A DNA stretch of 52,839 nt from Lachnospiraceae bacterium (GCA_015057615.1 SVEA01000034.1:1-52839); one strand, 5' to 3'; shown: positions 33,284-43,026, counted from the first letter of the stretch. Translations and numbers: made by a program. The notes: generated by a model not told the origin, from the sequence alone.

Positions 33284-33991
33284 TTAAGCAATCTCCAATG
33301 CGATCTTCATCATGTCATGGAAGGTTGACTGCCGGTCCTCTGCGGATAAAGCTTCACCGGTATAGATATGATCGGAAACCGTCAGGATGCAGAGTGCTTT
33401 CTTCCCTGCCCTTGCTGCGTTCATATAAAGTGCTGCTGCTTCCATTTCAACCGCCAGAACATTCATTTTGCGCCACAGATCATTGGCATCCTTATCATCC
33501 CCATAAAAGGTATCCGAGGAAAGGATATTTCCCACAACCGTTTTAATATCTAATTTTTCTGCTGCCTGAACCGCTTTACGAAGCAGGTCAAAATCAGCGA
33601 TTGGAGCAAATGTACCGGGTAACTTAAACTGCGCCGCATAGTTTGAATTTGTAGAAGCGCCCATCCCAATCAGCACATCCCTAAGCTTTACGTGATCTGA
33701 AATTCCGCCAGCAGATCCGATACGAATAATATTATCTACATCATAGAAATGAAATAATTCATAGGAATAGATCCCGATGGATGGCATCCCCATACCGCTT
33801 CCCATTACGGAGACCTTCTTCCCCTTATAGGTACCGGTATATCCTAGCATATTTCTTACCTGATTAAAGCATACTACATCCTGCAGATAGGTATCTGCGA
33901 TAAATTTTGCCCGGAGCGGATCGCCCGGCATCAAAACTGTTTTTGCTATTTCTCCTTCTTTTGCCGCATTATGCGGAGTCGGTATATTCAT
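33284..33991 (-). CDS. deoD: Purine-nucleoside phosphorylase, DeoD type
   Basis: 235 residues with AAAGGAGG upstream of ATG 33991. Hexameric PNP that phosphorolyses purine (deoxy)nucleosides. Motifs include [44 protein letters not shown] and the nucleoside-binding [13 protein letters not shown]. It is first in the deoD-deoC-cdd operon. A TATAAT just before the ribosome site (around 34017) is a likely -10. Confidence 0.96.
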   Translation of the reverse strand: MNIPTPHNAAKEGEIAKTVLMPGDPLRAKFIADTYLQDVVCFNQVRNMLGYTGTYKGKKVSVMGSGMGMPSIGIYSYELFHFYDVDNIIRIGSAGGISDHVKLRDVLIGMGASTNSNYAAQFKLPGTFAPIADFDLLRKAVQAAEKLDIKTVVGNILSSDTFYGDDKDANDLWRKMNVLAVEMEAAALYMNAARAGKKALCILTVSDHIYTGEALSAEDRQSTFHDMMKIALEIA

Positions 33992-34113
33992 AAAACTGAT
34001 CCTCCTTTATATATTATAGTTCAAATAAATTTGCAGAACTAATTTTAACTTTTTCTTTACTTTTCTCTGCTACTTTTCATATACACTTAAAATGCAGTTT
34101 TTCTATATTATGT

Positions 34114-34378
34114 TTAGCCCGACAAAAGCCTTCTTAACAATTCATCTTCAGCAATTTGCACAAATCAAGATAAAACCAAGTAATAGGAACAATATTTTAA
34201 TTCGCAACTGTTTGAAGTCGTTGGCACGCACCATTACGTACTTCAATCTAAGTATTGCGTTTTATGCAATGCTTTGGGAGCAATGTGTTGCGAATGAAAT
34301 TTGTTTCATATTAATATTCAACACATAAATTGTGAAAATTGATGAAGTCGAGTTTATAAATCAGCTTTTGTCACTCAT
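34114..34378. repeat. Family A element, copy A4
   Basis: Ends TTAGCCCGACAAAAGCC and GGCTTTTGTCACTCAT. Like A1 it lacks the apical hairpin (GTTGGCACGCACCATTACG). It lies about 120 bp upstream of deoD. Confidence 0.85.
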
Positions 34379-34469
34379 ATCATATTATCTTTCAGCAAGT
34401 GCCCGTAATTTATACGAAGCAAAATCGAAATATAATGCTCTCTGTTCTCCCCATTTCTACGCGGCTTTT

Positions 34470-34540
34470 TGCACATCATAGCATTTGTATCTACGAAGCT
34501 TTTTACGTAGCATAGAGTTTGTATCTGTACAGTTTTTTAC
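34470..34540 (-). repeat. Family G tandem units
   Basis: On the minus strand CTACGTAAAAAGCTTCGTAG then ATACAAATGCTATG, with a preceding diverged unit and a following GCAAAAAGCCGCGTAGAAA: about 34-nt periodicity. A translated frame through it ends RRYKCYDVQKAA but looks like repeat sequence, not a gene. Confidence 0.55.
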
Positions 34541-34589
34541 TGCTTTTCTACCACATAATAGTAACATAATTTGCAGGAAAAGGCAATGA

Positions 34590-34752
34590 AACGAAAGAGG
34601 CTGCTGCAACAATGTAAGTACTGCAAAAGGGTCCGTAATCTTCCTATCATCTACGATGAAAGGCAGTTTGTTTTGTCTTTCCATCGTGGTGTGAAGGAAA
34701 ATCACAGACCCTCTTGTATTAATTTTAATAGAAATGCAGCAGCCCCTTCTTC
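34590..34752. other. Long imperfect palindrome, candidate structured RNA
   Basis: Nested arms AAAGAGGCTGCTGCA / TGCAGCAGCCCCTTCTT, AGGGTCCGTAATCTTCC / GGAAAATCACAGACCCT and CGATGAAAGGCA / TGTCTTTCCATCG give a single long hairpin of about 160 nt. No gene is seen in 33992-34802. Confidence 0.55.
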
Positions 34753-34802
34753 CAGTCTGTTAAACGCCTGTAATCTCCTACTCCGGTACTTCATGGATGA
34801 TC

Positions 34803-35312
34803 TCATGGTTGCGTCTGATCTGTTATAATCCCGGTGGCCTTATCTACCGTATACCAACCGTAGGTTACCGTGTGGCCGATCCCGGTATCCGGATCATCAA
34901 GTACAAATTCATAAAGATGAATCAGATATTTTTCATCCTCCGGAGCGCCTTCATACACCAAATAATAATCTGCAAACGGAAGTTTATAGTAATATTCTTC
35001 TTCTGGCTCCCCTAAAACTTTCTCAAAATTTGCAGCATAGATTTCCCTTACCATATCTAATGCATCCATCGGGGTTAATTCATCCTTCTTCTGATTTAAC
35101 ATAGAAAATAATAAACTGCCATATCCCCCATGAAAATCAGTGAGATCGGACGGATTCCACAAGCTCTTATTCAGGCTGATCATCGGTATACTTATTATAT
35201 TGTTATCTTTGGAATCATTCTTTTGTGCAGTGATTGCCCCTGCTGCAATTTCAAATCCCATCATTGTGGTTAATCCCACGGCAGCAAGCAGGCAAAGCAT
35301 TGTTTGTCTCAT
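34803..35312 (-). CDS. Small secreted or anchored protein of unknown function
   Basis: 169 residues with AAGGGAG eight bases before ATG 35312. The first ~28 residues are hydrophobic (MLCLLAAVGLTTMMGFEIAA), a signal peptide or anchor. The remainder is acidic and tyrosine-rich (EEEYYYKLPFADYYLVYEGA, YLIHLYEFVLDDPDTGIG, HTVTYGWYTVDKATG), reminiscent of small beta-rich PepSY/YpmB-like lipoproteins without the cysteine. The family was not recognised. It stands alone between repeat-rich DNA and dinB. Confidence 0.75.
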   Translation of the reverse strand: MRQTMLCLLAAVGLTTMMGFEIAAGAITAQKNDSKDNNIISIPMISLNKSLWNPSDLTDFHGGYGSLLFSMLNQKKDELTPMDALDMVREIYAANFEKVLGEPEEEYYYKLPFADYYLVYEGAPEDEKYLIHLYEFVLDDPDTGIGHTVTYGWYTVDKATGIITDQTQP

Positions 35313-35513
35313 AATAATGACTCCCTTAAACCAAACATAGTGAGTGGAACATTTACTGCCTTAGATTACTCTATATTATATTATATCACGTAATACATAA
35401 CTTTCCATATCTGTTGGAACCAAAGATACGACAGATAGAACGCATTTTTTATAAATATAGATTTAAATCTATTATAATATGGGTTTTTCGCAGAAATATT
35501 CCTCTGCCTCCAG

Positions 35514-36737
35514 TTATAGCGGGGAGGAAGGCATATCCTTCGGACCATCTTCCTTCTTCACCAGGCTCGCTCTTTGAATGGCGGAGGTGCCGAACCGGTT
35601 GCGAATGCTGTCGATCGCTTTATCCAATTTTTCCCTTTTCTCCTCCTGTTCCATTCCAAATAAGCAAATCTGCCTTTCCGCTTCCACAGGTACCACTTTA
35701 CTTGTCTGTATTCCCAGATTTCTGATCGGGGTTCCGTCCCACATTTCCTCAAATAAGCTGCAAGCGCTTTCGTGAATCATATCCGTACTGTGGGTTGGTT
35801 TTAACAGGGTCATCTGATGTGACATATGCCGGAACTCATAATCAATGATATTGACTGCAATCACATTGGCAGCCATGTTATCCTTTCGAAGTCTTGCTCC
35901 AACGGTTTCGGCAAGGGATAGTAAGATCATCTTCGCCGTGGATTCATCCTCTACATCAAAGGAAATTGTCGTGGAATTTCCATATCCCTTATTCTTTACC
36001 TCTTCCCTTTCAATGACGGAAGTATCCCTTCCATTTGCAAAGCTGTAAATGACCTCTCCATGCTTCTTAAAATGTGCCTTAAGAATCTCCACATCCGTAC
36101 ATGCTAGCTCTCCAATGGTATGAATGCCGAGATTATTTAATTTTTTAACGGTAGATTTCCCTACAAAAAACAACTCGCCAACCGGAAGCACCCACATTTT
36201 CTCCTTGATTTCCTCCGGATAAAGGGTATGAACCATATCCGGCTTCTTAAAATCCGATGCCATCTTAGCCAGCAGCTTATTCGTTGAAATTCCGATATTT
36301 ACGGTAAATCCCAGTTCATCCCGAATCCGATTCTTCATTCGGTAAGCAGCCTGCAAGGGTGCGCCAAAAAGTGTTTCCATTCCGGTCATATCGCAATAAG
36401 CTTCATCGATCGAGTATTTCTCAACACTGGGTGAAAAATCATTTAAAATATTAATAAAAGCCTTCGAGTATTCCTGATAAAGCGAATGGTTCGGCGGAAC
36501 TAAGGTTAGATTCGGACATTTTTTCAATGCATCTCCAATCGGTTCCCCTGTTTTAACTCCACACCTCTTCGCAAGCAGAGATTTTGCAAGTATCACTCCA
36601 TGCCGCTTATTCTTATCCCCTGCCACCGCACAGGGAATCGTCCGCAGATCCAATTCCTCGCCGTTCTTTAGCCGTTGAACCGCTTCCCAGCTAAGGAATG
36701 CACTATTCACATCCACATGAAAGATCACCTTATCCAT
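35514..36737 (-). CDS. dinB: DNA polymerase IV (Y family)
   Basis: 407 residues. Error-prone translesion polymerase. Catalytic carboxylates sit in IFHVDVNSAFLSWEA (residues 5-19) and SVEKYSIDEAYCDMTGM near 104. The thumb motif LPVGELFFVGKSTVKKLNNL and a C-terminal little-finger domain are present. No beta-clamp motif is obvious at the C-terminus. The start is one base after the stop of the rubredoxin-like gene (TAAAATG), with no good ribosome site of its own, so translation is probably coupled to that gene. Confidence 0.95.
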   Translation of the reverse strand: MDKVIFHVDVNSAFLSWEAVQRLKNGEELDLRTIPCAVAGDKNKRHGVILAKSLLAKRCGVKTGEPIGDALKKCPNLTLVPPNHSLYQEYSKAFINILNDFSPSVEKYSIDEAYCDMTGMETLFGAPLQAAYRMKNRIRDELGFTVNIGISTNKLLAKMASDFKKPDMVHTLYPEEIKEKMWVLPVGELFFVGKSTVKKLNNLGIHTIGELACTDVEILKAHFKKHGEVIYSFANGRDTSVIEREEVKNKGYGNSTTISFDVEDESTAKMILLSLAETVGARLRKDNMAANVIAVNIIDYEFRHMSHQMTLLKPTHSTDMIHESACSLFEEMWDGTPIRNLGIQTSKVVPVEAERQICLFGMEQEEKREKLDKAIDSIRNRFGTSAIQRASLVKKEDGPKDMPSSPL

Positions 36738-36738
36738 T

Positions 36739-37077
36739 TTACCACTTACCGTTTTTCATATGACCGACCAGTTCTGCTTTCGATCTCTGCTTTATTATCC
36801 ATGCCTCATCCCTTGCTTTTTCGAATATCGATACACATTTCGGATCCAGATTATCCTGAATTCCCTCCTTACAAAGCGCACCGATCCTACCACACAGCTC
36901 AATAAGCTCCATGTGAATATCATTCGTTCGATCCGAACGATATATTTTTGAGGCTGCTTCGGAATCCATTTCCGTAAACTTATCCTTGGGAGCATTACAT
37001 TTCGGGCAATTATCCGGAGCCTCTACCCCTTCATGAACATAGCCGCAAACCGTGCAGATAAATAGTTTTTTAATCAT
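36739..37077 (-). CDS. Rubredoxin-like domain protein
   Basis: 112 residues; GGTGGAG precedes ATG 37077. The N-terminal half is a rubredoxin-type iron site with two CxxC pairs: FICTVCGYVHEG and APDNCPKCNAPKDKF. The second half is helical (MELIELCGRIGALCKEGIQD, DEAWIIKQRSKAELVGHM), like the tail seen on some rubrerythrin-related proteins. It is likely a small electron carrier or oxidative-stress protein. It is translationally coupled to dinB and lies downstream of the 38-nt tandem array. Confidence 0.85.
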   Translation of the reverse strand: MIKKLFICTVCGYVHEGVEAPDNCPKCNAPKDKFTEMDSEAASKIYRSDRTNDIHMELIELCGRIGALCKEGIQDNLDPKCVSIFEKARDEAWIIKQRSKAELVGHMKNGKW

Positions 37078-37190
37078 AGGATCTCCACCTTTCCATCGAA
37101 AACTCTAAACAAACCTCACGTTTCTTTACTCATCTTAAAATAATCCTTCCACGATGTCAATCCATGATCTTCATCTGTTTCCATATCGTT

Positions 37191-37624
37191 TTCCGTATGG
37201 TTACCCCTGCTTTCTTCTCTATTTCTCCGTATGGTTACCCCGAGCTTTCTTTCTATTTCTCCGTATGGTTACCCCCGGCTTTCTTCTCTATTTCTGCATA
37301 TAGGGCTACCCTCCAAGCTTTCTTCTCTATTCCTGCATATGGGTTATCCTCCAAGCTTTCTTCTCTATTCCTGCATATGGGTTATCCTCCAGGCTTTCTT
37401 CTCTATTTCTGCATATGGGTTACCCTCCAGGCTATCTTCTCTATTTCTGCATATGGGTTACCCTCCAGGCTATCTTCTCTATTTCTGCATATGGGTTACC
37501 CTCCAGGCTTTCTTCTCTATTTCTGCATATGGGTTACCCTCCAGGCTATCTTCTCATTTCTGCATATGGGTTACCCTCCAGGCTTTCTCTGTTTCTGCGT
37601 ATGGTTACCCTTCTGGCTTTACTG
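37191..37624 (-). repeat. 38-nt tandem repeat array with embedded ribosome sites and micro-ORFs
   Basis: About 12 units. On the minus strand the consensus reads TAGAGAAGAAAGCCTGGAGG then GTAACCCATATGCAGAAA. Central units (about 37306-37600) are nearly identical; both edges are diverged. Roughly eight units carry GGAGG, a 9-10-nt gap and ATG CAG AAA TAG (or CAG GAA). The array begins in the stop codon of the DUF4349 gene and ends about 110 bp before the rubredoxin-like gene. The plus strand is open in all frames but is not judged coding. Confidence 0.9.
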
Positions 37625-38620
37625 CTTCGGTTCTTCCGATGCCGCAGGATTAGCAGCGATCATTTTCAATTTCTTTTTGTTATGATATCTTCTTATAAGC
37701 AGAATCACTGCGGTAAAGATTCCACCCCAGATGATCAGATATGGAAGATTCACAACAAACCAAACCACAAAGTCCTTTGCGCCCTCACTAATCCGATACA
37801 TGGTATCACGGAAGCCATTTTCAATTCGCTTCCCGACGCTTTTCTTTTCTTCCGATCCCGGAGTTATTCGCTCCACCTCATATATCGTCAATGTTACCGT
37901 GCTATACTCAACTTGATTATCCATGGTGCGCAGCTGTGATTCGTAATTCTGGAGTTCATAACGAATATCGCTTAACCGGCTTTCCAGGGTGATAATATTA
38001 TCCATCTTTTCTTCTTTTTCAAGCAGAACAAATAGTCTCTCCTGCTCGATCTCCAATGCCTTCTTACGGCTTTCCATATCCACATACTGTAATGTCACAT
38101 TTTCGGAAGTCATTTCCGAATTTACTACATTCGCCTCTTGATCGATCGAACTAGTAAATTCATCGAGATGATCCTTCGGAATCCTAGCTACAATTCTCCC
38201 CTCTCTCGTTTCCTTACTGTAATAGTATCTGCGCCCGTTGATACTGGAACTTTCCTCATAGCCTCCCAGGAATCGGATCTTATCTGTAATGGCGGTAATG
38301 AGTCCGTCAAAGTCCTGTGTTTCAACAACCATACTGACCCGTTTAATTATTTTATCCTGTATCTGACGATTTGTCATATCCGCAGATACTGTCGATGCAC
38401 CGGGCACAATCGCTTCCTCTGCCTGCGCTGACTCTGTTTCACCATCTACCGCTTTATCGTAACTATAGCTCGTGCTTTCGCTTTGCGGACGGCTCTGATC
38501 CGAAACATCCATTTTCATATCCTTCATTTTCATATTCGAGGATTTTCCTGCGCATGCGGTTAATGTAAGGACGAAAAGCATAATAATTGCTAGTCCGTGA
38601 ATAAACCTCTTCTTTCTCAT
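37619..38620 (-). CDS. DUF4349 domain lipoprotein
   Basis: 333 residues with GGGAGGAG upstream of ATG 38620. The signal peptide ends in a lipobox, LTACAGKS. A Met/Lys/Ser-rich linker follows to about residue 85. The DUF4349 region then runs through KRVSMVVETQDFDGLITAIT, GGYEESSSINGRRYYYSKET and a coiled coil (MESRKKALEIEQERLFVLLE). A C-terminal membrane helix lies near residues 290-315 (YLIIWGGIFTAVILLIRR). Function of the family is unclear. The stop falls inside the last degenerate unit of the tandem array. Confidence 0.92.
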   Translation of the reverse strand: MRKKRFIHGLAIIMLFVLTLTACAGKSSNMKMKDMKMDVSDQSRPQSESTSYSYDKAVDGETESAQAEEAIVPGASTVSADMTNRQIQDKIIKRVSMVVETQDFDGLITAITDKIRFLGGYEESSSINGRRYYYSKETREGRIVARIPKDHLDEFTSSIDQEANVVNSEMTSENVTLQYVDMESRKKALEIEQERLFVLLEKEEKMDNIITLESRLSDIRYELQNYESQLRTMDNQVEYSTVTLTIYEVERITPGSEEKKSVGKRIENGFRDTMYRISEGAKDFVVWFVVNLPYLIIWGGIFTAVILLIRRYHNKKKLKMIAANPAASEEPKQ

Positions 38621-38755
38621 ATAACTCCTCCCTCTTCTCCTTTTTCTTCCATCATTATATACAAGATGGTTGGACTCGTCAATTTATTTCTATCAATTAG
38701 ACGAAGGACCGGTTTGATAAGTTCCTTTTCTTGGAATACATTCCGGTAGCATAAA

Positions 38756-38828
38756 AAGGCTGTACTCCCTTTTGCCGGTTACGGATACCCACTGGGTATG
38801 CCATAAGGAGCAAAACTAGTACAGCCTT
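38756..38828 (-). terminator. Long branched terminator of the 5'-nucleotidase gene
   Basis: AAGGCTGTACT (38756-38766) pairs with AGTACAGCCTT (38818-38828), with inner TTTTGC/GCAAAA and ATACCC/GGGTAT stems. On the minus strand it is followed by TTT, 80 bp after the stop. Confidence 0.8.
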
Positions 38829-38908
38829 ATTTCTTAGCTATAGAAAATCATCTTCTTAAGGGACCTTATTTGTTCTCTGATACCGATATAGCAGCTTCCT
38901 AAGGGACC

Positions 38909-41900
38909 TTATTTCTCAACAACAACTTGAATTAAAGGACCTCTGCCTTCCTTATTAGTTCCCCATACTTTAATCTTATCAAGTGCCTTTGCCTTGGGAA
39001 TCTCGATTTCAAAGTTACCTTTCTTATTAATGGTTCCTTCGTAGGTCTTTTTCCCAATTTGTGCATATATTTTAGTTTCTTCATCAAGGATCTCTACCTT
39101 ACCGGTTATTTTCTTAGCACCCGCAGCTATGGTGTTCACCTGGGGCTGATCCGGTGCTGCTTTCACAAACTTTGCGGTAAGTGGATCACTCGTTCCGGTT
39201 ACATTCGTCGCTGTCACCGTCATCTCGGTACCTGATACCTCCCGGTCGATCTCAAGCGTATAGATATAGCGGGCATTTTCTTCCTCATACGTATACTCGG
39301 AGGTGGTATAGGTTTTCTTACCGATCTTCAAGGTGATTTCACAATCCTTATCAGCAATAACCTGCACCTGTTTATCCGTATTCGTTACCTTTTTTGCCAG
39401 AACCGGCGGCTCTGGTCTGCCCGGCAATACCTCTGCTTTATTCACCGTAAGTATCTTACCATCGGCAAAACGTACCATCACATAGACTTTGGTGCCTAAT
39501 TCTAATTTATCCTCTTCTAGGCGATATTTGTATCTTCCGAAGCTATCTGTTTCAACTACATATAAGTTATTGGTAAAAGTCTTTGTTCCCGGCTTAACAA
39601 TTGCTACGTAAACTGTCTGGCTATCGAAAGAATTCCCGGCAATCAGATAGGACTTTGTCGTAATATTATCAATCGTCAGAGTCGTCGAGTTGGTTTTCAC
39701 ATACTTCTCGATATCCTTTACCACAATCTCGGTCGGGTAGCTTGTTCTCGCAGATCCATTTTTATAATCGGTAGTAGTTACCGTCAGTACCTGGCCTGCC
39801 TGCAGCTGATCCCTAAACTGGAAGGTAAATTTGCCTTCCTTATCCGTCTTCGTGGTATACGTTTTATCGCCAATCTTTAACGTCATATCATAATTCGCCT
39901 TGCCGGAAGGTACATACCCGTTTAAGGTTCTTTCAATATTACTTATCTCATATAATTGCGGAGCATTCGGCACTACTTCGATCACCTTCGCCGTCTTTAC
40001 CCTACTATTTCGGGACACATGGTCCAGACTATAGATTGTAACCGATTTACCAGCTTCCAATTTCGGTATATATAAAGCGTAATATCCGGAAGCGCTAACT
40101 TCAAATTTCGTCTTCACAACCGTAAGGGACGGATCATAAATTTCGGTATTCGCTTCATACAGCTCTTTACCACCCTCACTGGTCACATATACGATATCAT
40201 CAATGATTGCAATTACGGTTGCATCATCATCATTCAAATTGCCGGTGATATATGGTGCATTATTATAGATCGGATTTACAGAAGGCTGGTTCGGCCCGGT
40301 ACGTTTCACCGGCACGGTTACCCTTTCGCTTTCCAGACCAGTTTTCTCATCAATGACATAAAAGGTTACCGTTGATCCGGAAGGCTGGGAAGGTAACGGA
40401 TAAGCATATTTACCATTCTTTCCTATCTCCCCTCTGTACTCACCGGTATAAGCTTCGAATACGATGGTAGCTCTCGGTTCGCCGGTTCCTTTAATATTGG
40501 ACTTGCGGTTCGTATAGTTTTCTGCTGTAGGTCTTCCTAAAAGGTCATCCCGGAAATTATCAATAACGATTTTCTTAACTGTTTTATTTCCATGGACATC
40601 CTCAGCAAATATACTGTAGGTTCCGTTCTCCCATACGGTAAAGGTCCGGTTCGTTACCTTTCTCGCCGTTACCCATCCGCTGTAATCCAAATCGTAATTT
40701 CCTTTCATATAGCTCAGCTGCTTAATTTCCGATTCATCCGTTGCATACACTTCTACTTCGTACGGGCTGCCCGTCGGATTGGGTACTCCCGCAATTGCTA
40801 TAATACTCGGTCCTTCCTCATCCTTATAGCTCTTCGGATAGGACGCCGTATAGTAGCGGTATCCGTCCGCCTCGGTCAGATATTCCTCAAACCAAGGGGT
40901 TTCCTTTAACAGATCATGTGCATAGGCAGGTGTCTTGATCAGGAATTTATAACTTGCAGGGAAATCCACCTTCCAGTTATAGTCCACCTTCGGTAATATA
41001 CTTCCTGATTGGGACAGCTGCTTTACATAGTCTGCCAGAACCGCCTGGCTGCGGTTAAAGCTCTTATAAACAATCTGCGATTCAACACCACGGTTGGCAG
41101 CAACCGGTTTTGTAATTTTATTCGTCGCAATGACAAACTTCATATCATCCGTTACTTTTTTGCCATTGTAGGAAATGCTCCTGACCCGTTCATTTACACT
41201 AGTTTTATTACCGGAGATATCATATCTCGGCTCTACGGTCGGATTAATCACATAATCGATTCCGTCAAAGATAAAGAAATTGCTCCAATCATTTAGCCAT
41301 TCCTCCCGAATCAGGGATTTCAGTCCCGTTTTCTCTATCAGCTGTGACATGGTCTGATCCGACCAGTTCGCCTTAAAAAGAATGGTCTCATAAGCGCTTG
41401 CTGACCACTCCAGCCACTCTTTTAGCTGCTTACCGGTAATCGTATAGAGATAGATGTAATTGTTGTAGGATTGCAGTTTTGCTAGATCCAATTCTGTGAT
41501 TTCATCCTTAATTGTAACAAAATCATCAATTGATTCTGCTCCGTAGCTGCCATAGGTGGAGGCAGCAATAATCGGATAATCCTTATACGCCGGAGCATTC
41601 TTTATCACATAATCCATCGCATAGCTTATCTTCGCATTGTTGAGCAATTGGATTGCCGTATTATCACCCAATAATCCATAGTAGTTATGGATTATTGTTC
41701 CCTCTTCAACCTTGCCGATCACATCCGTACTATATGCCATCAGTTCATCATTCCAGCTGCCAAAAAGGGATGCAATTTCTTTATTCTCCTTCGTATTCTG
41801 ATTGGTAACCGTACGTATCTCGGAGCTGCGGTCAGCAATCTTTACCTTGTCTCCCTTAATCTCCAGTGTTAGGTCAACAACTCCGATTGCACCTCCGCGG

Positions 41901-42838
41901 TCTCCCGCCATAATTACATTTTTGCCATTCATAAGATAGGTTTTCTTATCCACGCTTGGCAGCTTGTAATAAGCGGATGTCATATCGCTAGTAGGGAACA
42001 CATTATGTTCATGACCGCATACAACAACGTCAATATCATCAATTTTTGTCAATGCATAAGCCACATTCTTAAATTCCGGCTCCGGTGATTCCGGCCCAAT
42101 TCCTGTATGGGACAGCGCAATAACAATGTCCGCACCCATTTCCTTAAGCTTTGCCGCCTGTGTCTTCGCATTGGTAACCATATCCTCGCCCTTCAAAATG
42201 CCGACATAGCTGTGCGTTTTACCCGTTAGTGTAGGTATCGTCTGTCCGATAATACCGATCTTAACCTCGACCTTTTCTCCTGATTTTGTCTTCATCTCAC
42301 GGGTAATCAGCATATTCTCAAGGAAAGGATATTCTCCGCTCTTCGAATCCGTAACGTTGGAGACTACGGTAATATCCATAAGACCGGTTCCGTTTAATTG
42401 ATTCAGGATATACTCATATCCATAATCAAAATCATGATTTCCCAGGGTAATCGCATCGTACCCTACTTTTGCCATCGCTTTATAAATCGGCTGTATTTCA
42501 TTATAGTATTTCGAAAAGATATACTCTGTCGTATAGTCAAACAAAGTATCCCCGGCATCTAAGGTAACCGTATTCTCTTTCGGAAACTCCGCTTTCGTTT
42601 TCTGAACCAAGTCAAACAATCTGGCCAGGCCGCCGTTACTATAATCCTCATTCGATTCATAATTCGTACTGTTAAGCTGCCCATGAATATCAGTCGTCCC
42701 AATAACACGCATTTCTACCGTTTGCGTTTTCTGCTCTGCTGCAATTGCCATTCTTAAATTAGCAGCTCCAAGCAGCACAGCCGCAGCAGTGAAAGTGGTA
42801 ATCAAGCAAATTATCTTTTTTCCTCTTCTCTTTTCCAT
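38909..42838 (-). CDS. Secreted 5'-nucleotidase / 2',3'-cyclic phosphodiesterase with Ig-like repeats
   Basis: 1309 residues; AAGGAGAG precedes ATG 42838. Signal peptide 1-33. Residues about 42-310 are a calcineurin-like metallophosphatase: VIGTTDIHGQLN, DAGDTLFDYT, TLGNHDFDYGYEY and VVCGHEHNVF supply the metal ligands. Residues about 350-600 form the 5'-nucleotidase C-domain (AASTYGSYGAESIDDFVTIK). From about 690 to the end are serial Ig-like modules (GPNQPSVNPIY, APDQPQVNTI). No LPXTG, SLH or other anchor is visible at the C-terminus. It likely releases nucleosides outside the cell, which the deo operon could use. Confidence 0.92.
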   Translation of the reverse strand: MEKRRGKKIICLITTFTAAAVLLGAANLRMAIAAEQKTQTVEMRVIGTTDIHGQLNSTNYESNEDYSNGGLARLFDLVQKTKAEFPKENTVTLDAGDTLFDYTTEYIFSKYYNEIQPIYKAMAKVGYDAITLGNHDFDYGYEYILNQLNGTGLMDITVVSNVTDSKSGEYPFLENMLITREMKTKSGEKVEVKIGIIGQTIPTLTGKTHSYVGILKGEDMVTNAKTQAAKLKEMGADIVIALSHTGIGPESPEPEFKNVAYALTKIDDIDVVVCGHEHNVFPTSDMTSAYYKLPSVDKKTYLMNGKNVIMAGDRGGAIGVVDLTLEIKGDKVKIADRSSEIRTVTNQNTKENKEIASLFGSWNDELMAYSTDVIGKVEEGTIIHNYYGLLGDNTAIQLLNNAKISYAMDYVIKNAPAYKDYPIIAASTYGSYGAESIDDFVTIKDEITELDLAKLQSYNNYIYLYTITGKQLKEWLEWSASAYETILFKANWSDQTMSQLIEKTGLKSLIREEWLNDWSNFFIFDGIDYVINPTVEPRYDISGNKTSVNERVRSISYNGKKVTDDMKFVIATNKITKPVAANRGVESQIVYKSFNRSQAVLADYVKQLSQSGSILPKVDYNWKVDFPASYKFLIKTPAYAHDLLKETPWFEEYLTEADGYRYYTASYPKSYKDEEGPSIIAIAGVPNPTGSPYEVEVYATDESEIKQLSYMKGNYDLDYSGWVTARKVTNRTFTVWENGTYSIFAEDVHGNKTVKKIVIDNFRDDLLGRPTAENYTNRKSNIKGTGEPRATIVFEAYTGEYRGEIGKNGKYAYPLPSQPSGSTVTFYVIDEKTGLESERVTVPVKRTGPNQPSVNPIYNNAPYITGNLNDDDATVIAIIDDIVYVTSEGGKELYEANTEIYDPSLTVVKTKFEVSASGYYALYIPKLEAGKSVTIYSLDHVSRNSRVKTAKVIEVVPNAPQLYEISNIERTLNGYVPSGKANYDMTLKIGDKTYTTKTDKEGKFTFQFRDQLQAGQVLTVTTTDYKNGSARTSYPTEIVVKDIEKYVKTNSTTLTIDNITTKSYLIAGNSFDSQTVYVAIVKPGTKTFTNNLYVVETDSFGRYKYRLEEDKLELGTKVYVMVRFADGKILTVNKAEVLPGRPEPPVLAKKVTNTDKQVQVIADKDCEITLKIGKKTYTTSEYTYEEENARYIYTLEIDREVSGTEMTVTATNVTGTSDPLTAKFVKAAPDQPQVNTIAAGAKKITGKVEILDEETKIYAQIGKKTYEGTINKKGNFEIEIPKAKALDKIKVWGTNKEGRGPLIQVVVEK

Positions 42839-42948
42839 TTTCTCTCCTTACTAGTAAAAGCTGCCGCAACATATACATCATCGTGATCCATGAAAGACCG
42901 CAGATCCAGATTCAATCGACGTGTATTGTGCAACAGCTTAATTTATAC

Positions 42949-42976
42949 ATTATAGTCTCCATTGCCAGTGTATCAC
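42949..42976 (-). promoter_or_regulatory. Possible promoter of the 5'-nucleotidase gene
   Basis: On the minus strand GTGATA (42976-42971), a 16-bp spacer and TATAAT (42954-42949), about 110 bp before the start codon. Confidence 0.5.
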
Positions 42977-43026
42977 ATCCTGGAACTATAATAATTATCT
43001 AATAAGGCAAAATAATGGCAAAAATG

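Noticed and set aside
34457-34705. Minus-strand frame of 82 residues ending RRYKCYDVQKAA
   Set aside because: Its second half is translated family G repeat and its first half lies in the long palindrome; no ribosome site.
37164-37939. Plus-strand frames of 140-174 residues with repeated LHMGYPPG-like segments
   Set aside because: All three frames are open because the 38-nt unit has no plus-strand stop; no ribosome site, and the repeat makes better sense on the opposite strand.
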